Assembly: GCA_946482375.1 (NCBI GenBank)
Contig: CAMLRH010000026.1
Location: forward strand, 1-16,101
From: an uncultured Caulobacteraceae bacterium
GTDB lineage: Bacteria; Pseudomonadota; Alphaproteobacteria; Caulobacterales; Caulobacteraceae
Length of the DNA: 16,101 bases
Direction: 5' to 3'
Of the stretch, positions 7,801-14,200 are shown in pieces. Every line of letters starts with the position of its first letter. Within the stretch, counting starts at the first letter, position 1. The notes under the pieces are model-generated. The model searched no databases. It saw only the letters and a program-made list of their open reading frames with translations, and was not told the DNA's origin. Position numbers and translations under genes: made by a program.

Positions 7801-8052
7801 CAGCATCGCCAGCGCCTCGCGGGTGTCGTAGCGCCCCTCGATGGCCGGGGTGCTGACGCCGCGCAGCTTCTCGGCCGGAGCGACGATCTGCAGGCCCGCC
7901 TGCCGCGCGAACTCGGGGATCGAGTCGGTGGCGCGGCTGGAAACCAGGTTGAAGGTGCGCTCCTCGGCCTGAGTCGCGGTCGCGGCGGCCAGTACAGCCA
8001 GCGCGCAGCCGGCGCCTAAGGCCAGCTTCAACTTCATCGTTCGAACGTCCAT
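3793..8052 (-). CDS. STN-type TonB-dependent receptor/transducer with C-terminal second-barrel extension (copy 1)
   Basis: This outer-membrane receptor takes up a ligand with TonB energy and signals its presence through FecR to an ECF sigma factor. I start it at ATG 8052 (1419 residues), because GGGGGGAG lies directly upstream and a signal peptide follows (about 1-29, cleavage after TATQA). The in-frame GTG at 8130 falls inside the presumed promoter. Domains in order: STN (about 33-103), TonB box near 119-126 (VEALVVTA), plug with VEVLRGPQGTLYGRNATAG (221-239), then a beta-barrel ending in YGLRVTKAW at about 1063. A further 356 residues of outer-membrane-like sequence follow (see 3793-4863). 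FecA-type receptors are usually about 750-850 residues, so this one is very long. Several Cys pairs lie in presumed surface loops. The ligand is unknown; catabolic neighbours hint at a hydrophobic carbon source rather than iron, which is only inference. Confidence 0.95.
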   Translation of the reverse strand: MDVRTMKLKLALGAGCALAVLAAATATQAEERTFNLVSSRATDSIPEFARQAGLQIVAPAEKLRGVSTPAIEGRYDTREALAMLIAGTGLEIASDDGRTIMLAQSPQAGSANDGADGTVEALVVTAQKREEDIQDVPIAISAFTQEDLTRQQIAGGPDLMTQVPNFTFTKTNFSSYSIQIRGIGTQAISATTDPAVAVAFNNAATIQNRFFEQEFYDMQRVEVLRGPQGTLYGRNATAGVVNLITQKPRYDFEARASADVANYGSTRLEGMINLPLVEDRLALRLAGAWTKRDGYVTNEVTGNQIDGRDIWSTRLSLRFDPTERIRANFIWEHFEEDDDRLRSGKQLCKKDTFPTDIGGVPVPQPNQGGASSGGGGNGALQVLTYLSQGCEAASLYSEESFQTPNGYALPYYGPLGTIGFPTHVGFDVYLNSTQSRDLRVIESSYEPSYKARADVAYLSVDFDLADSLTLTSETYYSADALFSTQDFNRFTTRPGAFNTEAGFADIFINRGILSEDGIFCDPQLGCSDRLTLGDLSTHEATQFGQEFRLSSDFDGPFNFNLGTNFVRYDTVNKYYVFVNSLTMFALLHSSENYVPGVSDATDCLDSLLPGDPFGVYNLNQCIAIDPNPIGSLNDRGHNYFLSKNPYRLISYAIFGEAYYNITPDLKLTAGLRYTVDKKHAPRIPSWLLAGQSIGHPVAEVVEEEWREPTGRITLDWKPNLAFADETLLYALYAHGYKAGGMNPPTFAFATYNGSGNGELMRERLFFEHPPMFQPEFIDAYELGSKNTLLDGRLTLNGSLFYYDYQGYQISEIVNRSALNRNFDAEVWGGELEADWRPLENLKFGLKLGFEKTRVGDGQAVIDLMDRTAGDPNYFVIKPLPTIASNCIVPVSYVQQNSIEYIGISTCTQLYYGDFPDLVAPDGTINGLDPSTVPNMGAGIAKDISGNELPNAPDMTATLTVDYTVPLPSDWLMTLHADLYRQSEAWTRIINSDPYDRLQPFEQVNFAAIFSNDDAGWNVMAYVKNVLDSDNITGAFLNSDDTGLTTNVFLNEPRLYGLRVTKAWTGEPWWSVTPGQVGRRHPLTVELGGMTTQVDAPNEVFRPAWVDEFTSPTLAFPIGTQEEDLDWGDEREVKIAFRPQAGPWQVAARARFGRTNGVAETWRYEFTQGPYNDKYQATNPGLRLDDGRSGGLSETHDQEKHTLVDFQVGRDLGLGLFGEDERSTVSLGLRYAQFETTSRTSLVGIPEYVFPTGYVDSFSPVIWNEYDSRFSRTGEFRGTGPMVSWEASKRLFQIGDFGRANLDWSLTGGMLFGKQETSLEGDTRARYFAVGEFFRALDSFGPTTVNETQLEPRTATRDVEVPFFGASLGLSYEIDRFKVGAGYSWERFSDVFDGGIAEARDVDRTIQGPYFRLSVGFGGG

Positions 8053-8101
8053 GGCTCCCCCCATTGGATGCGCCGCGTTTTGCCGGGCGCTTCGCCTGAG
8101 T

Positions 8102-8129
8102 GGATGCTTGGGGGTCGCCGTTTCCCCCA
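8102..8129 (-). promoter_or_regulatory. Candidate ECF-dependent promoter/inverted repeat upstream of receptor 1
   Basis: The 100-nt gap between FecR and receptor contains TGGGGG (complement of 8124-8129), a 9-nt spacer and CCCCCA (complement of 8109-8114), a 6-bp inverted repeat. Read as an ECF promoter, GGGGGAAA would be the -35 region and CATCC, about 14 nt further, the -10. Receptor copy 2 has a similar arrangement at 14615-14640. The presence of an element is moderately supported by the repeat; the promoter reading is inference. Confidence 0.4.
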
Positions 8130-8152
8130 CTCGATGACTTGAAAAAACTTTT

Positions 8153-9106
8153 CTAGGCCGAAGCAGCGGCCGTCAATCGCACGCCGTCGTCCGTCGCCTG
8201 CGCTTCGAGGCCGAAGCTGGTGGCGACGGCGCGGGCGAAACCGGCCGGGTCGTTGGCGACGAACAGGCCGACCACTGTGCGGCGGGCGACTTCCGGATCG
8301 TCGATGACGATGCGTTGGCCGGAGTAGCGGGCGAATTCCTGCGCCGCCTCGCCCAGCGTCTCGCCGTGGAAGGCGATCATCCCCTCGCGCCAGGCCAGTT
8401 TGCGCGAGACGTCATCGCCGTCGACCGCTCGCACCGAGGCCGGCGCCGAGGGCCGCGCGAAGGCCAACGTCGCGGTCGGCAGCCGCGCGACGCGGCCGTT
8501 GTCGTCCAGTTCGATCGCGCCCTTACAGACCAGCACCTCGACCTGTCGGCCGTCGCGCTGGCGGACGTTGAAGCTGGCCTTGGCCGCCTTCAGGCGCAGC
8601 CCGCCGGCCTCGACGACGAACGGCGCCCCCTGCCCCGCCACGTCGAACAGCGCCTCGCCCTTGACCAGGCGAACGTTGCGGCGATCGCCGGTGAAGTCGA
8701 CGACCACCTCGCTGGCCGTATTCAGCGTCACGGTCGAGCCGTCCGGCAGGGCGACGCGACGCATTTCCCCGCGCTTGGTCGAATAGCGGCGGAAGATCAG
8801 GCCGTAGGTGATGACGCCGAGCCCCGCCGCGGCCGCCAGCCCCGCGGCCATGGCCGGCAGTGCGGCGCGACGGCTGAAGCGCGGCGGCGCCTCGGCCGCC
8901 TCCGTCGGGAAGTCCGGCCCCAGCGCCCGGGCCTTGTCGAAGTGGCTGAGCACCGCGCTGGCGCGAGCGAACGCCCCCAGATGGCGGGGGTCGGCCGCCA
9001 GCCAGTCGTCCAGCGCCTTCGCGTCGTGGGGAGCGAGCGCGCCACGGTCGGCGCGCGCGGCCCACTCAGCGGCCGCGTCGTCGATCCGTGCGCTCTCTGC
9101 GCTCAT
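8153..9106 (-). CDS. FecR-type anti-sigma factor/signal transducer (copy 1)
   Basis: The 317-residue inner-membrane protein would hold the partner sigma factor in the cytosol and relay the receptor signal. The N-terminal cytosolic DUF4880-type domain has AAAEWAARADRG near 11-22 and DDWLAADPRHLGAFARAS (33-50). A single membrane segment spans about 81-105 and is preceded by SRRAAL with twin Arg at 79-80, which fits the Tat-dependent insertion known for FecR. The periplasmic FecR core (about 110-205) begins with RRVALPDGSTVTLNT. The C-terminal STN-like domain (about 243-313, EFARYSGQRIVIDD) can be aligned by eye with the receptor's own STN domain. The core is divergent: AKASFNV stands where FecR proteins usually have GTAFDV. 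The start overlaps the sigma gene by 41 nt, and a GGAG lies 11 nt upstream. The gene stops 100 nt before the receptor start. Confidence 0.92.
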   Translation of the reverse strand: MSAESARIDDAAAEWAARADRGALAPHDAKALDDWLAADPRHLGAFARASAVLSHFDKARALGPDFPTEAAEAPPRFSRRAALPAMAAGLAAAAGLGVITYGLIFRRYSTKRGEMRRVALPDGSTVTLNTASEVVVDFTGDRRNVRLVKGEALFDVAGQGAPFVVEAGGLRLKAAKASFNVRQRDGRQVEVLVCKGAIELDDNGRVARLPTATLAFARPSAPASVRAVDGDDVSRKLAWREGMIAFHGETLGEAAQEFARYSGQRIVIDDPEVARRTVVGLFVANDPAGFARAVATSFGLEAQATDDGVRLTAAASA

Positions 9107-9644
9107 GCGAACGGTTGCTCCAACGGGTTACGGGTGACGCATCCGCCATGGCGTCCATCAGCAGGCGGACGCCCTTGGCGATGTGTTTTTCGACGGTGCC
9201 TTCCGAGACGCCCATCCGCCGCGCGATCTCGCGCTGGGACAGGCCGTCGACCTTGCGCAGGACGAAGGCCTCTCGGCATTTGGGCGGCAGGGCGGCGATC
9301 AGCATGGCGACCTGACGAAGCTCCTGGCGATCGGACACGAGCTGCTCGGGAGAGGGCTCGTCGTTAGAGATGCGTAAGGCTTCGATTTCCTCCACTGCGT
9401 CGATGCGGACAATGGCGGCGCGGCGCAGTCGCTGCAGCACGACGGTCTGGGCGACCTGAAACATGTAGGCGCGGACGTTGTGGATCTGGTCGACGGTGGG
9501 GAGGCCGGCCAGGATGGCGTAGGTCTCCTGCACGATGTCGTCGACCTCGCCGCCGGCCGCGCGAGGGCCGAGCCAGGCGCGCAGGGCCCGCTCGTGCGGC
9601 AGCACGTTCGCCGCCAGCCATTGCGCGCGCCCCTCCGGCAACAT
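9066..9644 (-). CDS. FecI-like ECF RNA polymerase sigma factor (copy 1)
   Basis: This 192-residue group IV sigma factor should direct RNA polymerase to the receptor gene when its FecR partner is activated. The sigma-2 region covers about 10-75, with DDIVQETYAILA (35-46) in the core-binding position and NVRAYMFQVAQTVVLQRLRR (57-75 region) after it. The sigma-4 region covers about 115-165, with LPPKCREAFVLRKVDGLS leading into the helix-turn-helix QREIARRMGVSEGTVEKHI. ATG 9644 is preceded by GGGAGG with a 9-nt spacer. The last residues form an Arg-rich tail (about 174-192), coded where the gene overlaps FecR. The neighbours FecR and receptor on the same strand support an iron-starvation-type (FecI) surface-signalling role, though the ligand need not be iron. 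Confidence 0.93.
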   Translation of the reverse strand: MLPEGRAQWLAANVLPHERALRAWLGPRAAGGEVDDIVQETYAILAGLPTVDQIHNVRAYMFQVAQTVVLQRLRRAAIVRIDAVEEIEALRISNDEPSPEQLVSDRQELRQVAMLIAALPPKCREAFVLRKVDGLSQREIARRMGVSEGTVEKHIAKGVRLLMDAMADASPVTRWSNRSHERRERTDRRRGR

Positions 9645-9658
9645 CGATGCGGGCCTCC

Positions 9659-9709
9659 CACGTATACGTGCGTACGCGTTTAGGCTCGCGCCGCGGAGGG
9701 TGGTGTCAA
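9659..9709 (-). promoter_or_regulatory. Possible promoter and 12-bp palindrome upstream of sigma factor 1
   Basis: On the minus strand TTGACA (complement of 9704-9709) is followed by TAAACG (complement of 9677-9682) at a 21-nt spacing, or by the poorer AGCCTA at 17 nt. A perfect palindrome, CACGTATACGTG (9659-9670), sits where transcription would start and touches the ribosome site GGGAGG. It could be an operator. Promoter match is weak, palindrome is certain. Confidence 0.3.
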
Positions 9710-9859
9710 GCCGGTCAGGGTCGAGAGTCTCGCATGCCTCCGTTGTTGCGGACGTGGTCCGGCGGGTGGGGCGGATAACTTCGGGGCGGTTTGGCCGTCG
9801 CGGGCGCGTTCGGGGTCCGCGCGAGCGGTTCAGAACGTGCAGCCACGAGAGGTCAAAAC

Positions 9860-9883
9860 CGTCCGAAATCGTCCGGAACGTCC
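9860..9883. repeat. Three short direct repeats, CGTCC, at near-helical spacing
   Basis: CGTCC occurs at 9860-9864, 9870-9874 and 9879-9883, so starts are 10 and 9 nt apart, about one DNA turn. On the minus strand these read GGACG and lie 216-239 nt upstream of the sigma-1 start. This could be a regulator-binding array, or chance in GC-rich DNA. Confidence 0.3.
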
Positions 9884-10006
9884 AATGATAGCGCCGGGAG
9901 GGCGGGGGCGGACGGCTCGGGGACGACGCGGCGCCATTCCCCGGAAAAGAGGGGGCGAGAGTCCCGCTTTCGGGGCCTTATGTCTCGCAAGTATCTGTCT
10001 CGCATT

Positions 10007-10113
10007 TCCCTCCCCTTCATGGGGAGGGAGGCCCGAAGGGCCGGGTGGGGTAGTGTCATAACTCCCCCACCCTGGCCGCGTCGCGGCCCGTCCCTCCCCA
10101 TGAAGGGGAGGGA
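10007..10113. repeat. 107-bp palindromic (REP-like) intergenic repeat
   Basis: The two outer arms are 23 nt each (10007-10029 and 10091-10113) and are exact reverse complements. Each arm is itself nearly palindromic, CCCTCCCC/GGGGAGGG around a 5-nt centre. Inner arms GGGTGGGG and CCCCCACCC (near 10043-10072) and a GGCCGCG/CGCGGCC hairpin (10074-10089) add further pairing, so the whole could form a branched cruciform. There is no U-run, so it is not a classic terminator. Repeats of this style are scattered in many Caulobacterales-like genomes, which I state from memory. Confidence 0.75.
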
Positions 10114-10118
10114 GAACG

Positions 10119-10149
10119 AAAAAGAGGCGGCGGGGTGAGCCGCCGCCTC
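10119..10149 (-). terminator. Rho-independent terminator of the second receptor gene
   Basis: A 10-bp perfect inverted repeat (GAGGCGGCGG at 10124-10133 and its complement at 10140-10149) with a 6-nt loop is followed on the minus strand by TTTTT (10123-10119). It lies 38 nt after the receptor stop. The stem and the CCGGTTCAGAGGGGACCG block beside it (from 10158) recur after receptor 1. Confidence 0.87.
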
Positions 10150-10187
10150 AGTGATTTCCGGTTCAGAGGGGACCGAAGCCGGAGGTC

Positions 10188-11279
10188 TTACCCGCCGAAG
10201 CCGACGGAGAGCTTGAAGTAGGGACCGTCCATGGTGCGGTCGGCGTCTTCATGCTCGGTGAACCCGCCGTCCATGGCGTCGAAGTAACGCTCCCAGCGAT
10301 AGCCGGCGCCGGCCTTGAAACCCCCGACCTGGTAAGACAGCCCCAGGCTGGCGCCCGCCGTGGGCACGGTCACGTCCTTCGCGCGGCTGACGGGGGTGAA
10401 GGCGGGCAAGACAACCTCCGTGGGCGTAGGCACGAAATCGAGCAGAACGATCTCAAGGGCGCCGTATTCGGAATACCGGCCGCGTTCCTGCCCCTCAATC
10501 CGCGCCTCCTGTTGGCCGAACAGAACCCCGGCGCTTGCCGACCAGTCGAGGTTCACAACGCCGCCATCGAACCTGAGAAGCGGAAGCGAAGCCTCCCACT
10601 CGACAGTCGGGCCGACCCCCTCGAATTCCCGGTCAGCCTTGTAGAGGCTGTCATAGAGCGTGCGGGATCCGGCCACCGGCTTGAACAGGAACTCCGGCTC
10701 TACGGTCCAATCAGGAACGCCCTTCAATTCGGCATCGGTTTGCGATTCCAGCCGGGCGTGGCGAAGGCCGACCGAGACCGTGGACTGGCTCAACCCGCCA
10801 AATGCGAGGTCGCGACCGATACTGACCTCGACGACGGTGTCGTCTTCCCGGTCAAAGACCCTGGTATCGGCCCGGTTGTCTTTGATGAAGCGCACATAGC
10901 CGGCCAGGATCGGATGCGGATCGACCGGATTGCATTGCGGCGCGTCGATGGGCCCGATGTAGCAGACCGGCTCGGTGGGCAGCACGCCGACCGGGGCGGA
11001 CAGCCCGTTGGTCTTGCCCCGCCACACCGAAGCGCTGAGCATCCAGGCTCCAGCGCTCGGCTGCCAGGTCAGCTTGACGCTGCGCCCGTCGCCCCAGTCG
11101 AGGTCGTCGTTCTGGGCGTCGTCGAACACCGCCAGCGGACCGCCGAATTCATCGCCGAAGCTGGGCTGGATAATGGCGTTGGGCGCATCGTGGCGCTGGA
11201 TCTGACCGCTCAGTTCGACGGTGAAGGGATATGGCCCTTCACGCCGTGCGCCGAAGCTGCCCAGCAGCGGGCCGCCGTC
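10188..11279 (-). other. C-terminal second outer-membrane barrel domain of receptor copy 2
   Basis: This segment codes residues of about 1097-1459 and aligns along its length with the extension of copy 1. Shared blocks include DLDWGDGRSVKLTW, IGRDLAFGG, STVSVGLRHARLE, FEGVGPTVEWEAS, NLDWSASAGVLFGQQE, GASLGLSYQV, GAGYRWERYFDAMDGG and DRTMDGPYFKLSVGFGG. Copy 2 has an additional loop with two Cys (VCYIGPIDAPQC) that copy 1 lacks. The conserved strands and variable loops are what a beta-barrel would show; the MOMP/Lpg1974-type assignment rests on resemblance only. Confidence 0.6.
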
Positions 11280-14200
11280 CCAGGTCTTTGTGACCCGCAG
11301 GCCATAGAGTCTGGGCTCGGTCAGGAAGACGTTGGTGGTCAGGCCGGTGTCGTCACTATTCAGGAAGGCGCCGGTGATGGCCGTCTCGTCGGTGACGTTC
11401 TTCACATAGGCCATGACGTTCCAGCCGTGTTCTTCGTTGGTGAAGATGGCGGCGATATTGGCCGTGAAGTAGTCGTCCAGCCGGCTGAACTCGTGGTCGT
11501 TGAATACGCGCCACCAGCTCTCCGACTGCCAGTGCAGGTCGGTGTGCAAGGTCGCCAACCACTCGTTGGGCAGCGGGATCGTGTAGTCGATGGTTCCCGT
11601 CAGGGTCCAGTTCGGCGCGTTAGGCAGTTCGTTGCCGCCCAGCGGCTTGGCGATGCCTTCGCCGCCATTCGGGGCCGTCTCCGGGTTGAAGCCCAGATAG
11701 GGGTCGCTGACGGAAAAGCCCTGGTTGGTGATGTTGGTGCTGGAATCGTAAGGCTGCTCCGTCACCGGGTCGAGGTTCATGCTGTAGGCCAGCTCGCAAC
11801 CCGTCGGACCGCCGCCCCCCAGGTTGCCGACCGTATAGACCTGACCATCGACGGTGCTGGCGCGGGCGAACATCTGGGTCGGCAGGATGCAGCTCGACGC
11901 ATAGGTCGGGAACGGCCTTAGGATGTGCCAGTCGGGATCGCCCGCCGTGCGGTCCATAAGGTCGATGGCCTCCTCGCCATCGGCGATGCGAGTCTTCTGA
12001 TAGCCGGCCTTGAAGCCGAAACGCAGGTTCTCAAGCGGGCGCCAATCGGCCTCCAACTCCACGCCCCAGACGGTGGCGTCGAAGTTGCGGTTGAAGGCCG
12101 AACGGTCGACGATCTCGGAGATCTGGTAGTCCTTGTAGTCGTAGTAGAAAGCCGCCAGGTTCAGGGTCACGCGGCCATCAGCCAGCGTGTTCTTGGTTCC
12201 CACTTCGAAAGCATCGACGAACTCTGGATCGAAAGTCTTCGGTCTGGTCGCGGATGCTTCGGAAGCCGAGGTCGCCACGAGCGAGTCGACGTAAAATACC
12301 CGCACGAAGCCCGGCGGATTGGCGCCGCCAGCCTTGTAGCCATGGGCGTACGAGCCGTAAATCATCGTCTCGTCGGTGAAGGAAAGGTCCGGCTTCCAAT
12401 CGACCGTCAAGCGGCCGGTCGGCTCGCGCCATTCCTGCTCGATGACTTCAGCCACCGGGTAGCCGACCGTCTGATTCGCCAGAACCCAGGTCGGGATGCG
12501 TGGCGCCTCCTTCTTGTCCACCGTCCAGCGCAGGCCGCCGGTGAGCTTTAGATTATCGGTGATCTGGTAGTAGGCTTCGCCAAAAACGGCGTAGGATATC
12601 AACTTGTAGGGATTACGGCTCAGGAAATAGTTGTGTCCCTGGTCATTGACGCTTTCGATTGGATTGGGGTCCATATAGGCGCAGCCGACCACGGCATACA
12701 CGCTGTTGGGATTCCCCGGGGCATAACCGTTAATCAAGCAGTCGGTATTGTCGGTCACGCCTTGGACATAGGGCGTCGTCGTGTCGAAAAAGCCCTCAGC
12801 TCCCCCGTTTATAGCTGCGATGAGGCTCAAAGAGTTGATGAAGACGTAGTATTTATCTTCGCTGTCGGCGCGAAGGAAATTCGCGCCCAGGCTAAAGTTG
12901 AATTTTCCATCGAAATCTGAGGAAAGACGCAGCTCCTGACTGAATTGGGTCGCCTCGGCAGTCGATATATCGACGGCAATTAGGCGATCCGAGCATCCTA
13001 GCTGAGGGTCGCAGAATGTCGGATAATCCCCCATGTCCGTTCTCAGGACGCCACGAGCGATCGCGTTTGCAAAGTTCGACCAAGCCCCGGGCGCCGTGTT
13101 GAAGCGGTTGAAATCCTGAAGCGAATAGACCGTATCAGCGGCATATGCCGTCTCGGACGCCAACGTCAGGCTGTCTGTAATGTCGACACTGACCTGCAGC
13201 TCGCCGATGTCGGACTCGGCCCAGTATTTGGGATTGATCGCAGATTCAATGACCCGCAGGTCGTGTGACTGCACGTTCTGGTAATATGGATCGTTGAGAG
13301 CGGCGGGGAGGCCGACGGCGTCAAGGGGAAGATAGTATGGCAGCATCGAGCCGTTCGGCGTCTGGAAGACGTCGGGCGAGTATAGGGACTCGCGCGCGCA
13401 GCCCTGGCTGAGCTGGGCCTGCACGCCCGAGCGCTGGCCGTTGTTGCCCGTGTTCATCCAGAGCGTGTCGTGCTCCACCGCGATGCCACCGACATCGGTC
13501 ACCTCGTCGCTCTTGCAAAGCTGTTTGCCGGACCGCAGGCGATCGTCGTTTTCCTCGAAGTGTTCCCAGATCAGATTGGCGTCGATCCGGTCGCTGGGCG
13601 TCACGCGCAGCGACACCCGCGTGGACCATAGGTCGCGCCCGTCGATGGGGTTGCCGGTCAGTTCGTTTGTCGCGTAGCCGTCGCGCTTGGTCCAGGCGCC
13701 GGCGAGGCGAAGGGCGACCATGTCCTCGACGAGCGGGATGTTGACCATCCCTTCGATGCGGCTGGAGTTGAAGTTCGACACGTCGGCGGACGCCCTGGCC
13801 TCGAAATTGAACTTCGGCTTGGCGCTGATGATGTTGACGACGCCCGCCGTCGCGTTGCGACCGTACAGCGTACCCTGCGGGCCGCGCAGCACTTCCACGC
13901 GTTGCAGGTCGTAGAATTCCTGCTCGAAGAAGCGGTTACGGATAAAAGGGGTGTTGTTGAACGCCACTGCCACGGCCGGGTCCGTGGTGGCCGAAATCGC
14001 CTGCGTTCCGATCCCGCGCAGCTGCACCGAATACGAACTGAAGTTCGTCTTGGTGAAGGTCATGTTGGGGACCTGGGTGATCAGGTCTGGGCCGCCGGCG
14101 ATCTGTTGGCGGGTCAAGTCCTCCTGCGTGAACGCCGAAATGGCGATCGGCACATCCTGGATGTCTTCCTCGCGCTTCTGCGCCGTCACAACGAGCGTGT

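Larger units (their letters stand above)
9645..10187. other. 543-nt intergenic region between the two signalling modules
   Basis: I see no supported protein gene here. From left to right it holds the presumed sigma-1 promoter and palindrome (9659-9709), a GC-rich stretch with no clear signal to about 9855, three spaced CGTCC copies (9860-9883), a second featureless stretch (about 9890-10000), a 107-bp palindromic repeat (10007-10113) and the terminator of receptor 2 (10119-10149). The remaining 38 nt to the receptor-2 stop are conserved with the region after receptor 1. Confidence 0.6.

Noticed and set aside
3793..8052. Artificial fusion of two genes by a sequencing error
   Set aside because: The tandem paralogue has the same uninterrupted join and matching extension.
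8035..8052. Lipoprotein signal at Cys16 of receptor 1
   Set aside because: The residues before the Cys (LGAGC) do not make a lipobox, and a signal peptidase I site (TQA) fits better.
8053..8130. In-frame GTG start at 8130 for receptor 1
   Set aside because: It would put a charged, non-signal sequence before the signal peptide, has no ribosome site and lies within the presumed promoter repeat; ATG 8052 has GGGGGGAG just upstream.
10007..10113. Reading the palindromic repeat as the receptor-2 terminator
   Set aside because: It has no U-run, and a complete stem with TTTTT lies just before it at 10119-10149.
10251..11921. Long open frame (about 556 codons) on the plus strand opposite receptor 2
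   Set aside because: Same shadow effect; no family features, no ribosome site, and it crosses both the extension and the barrel of the real gene.
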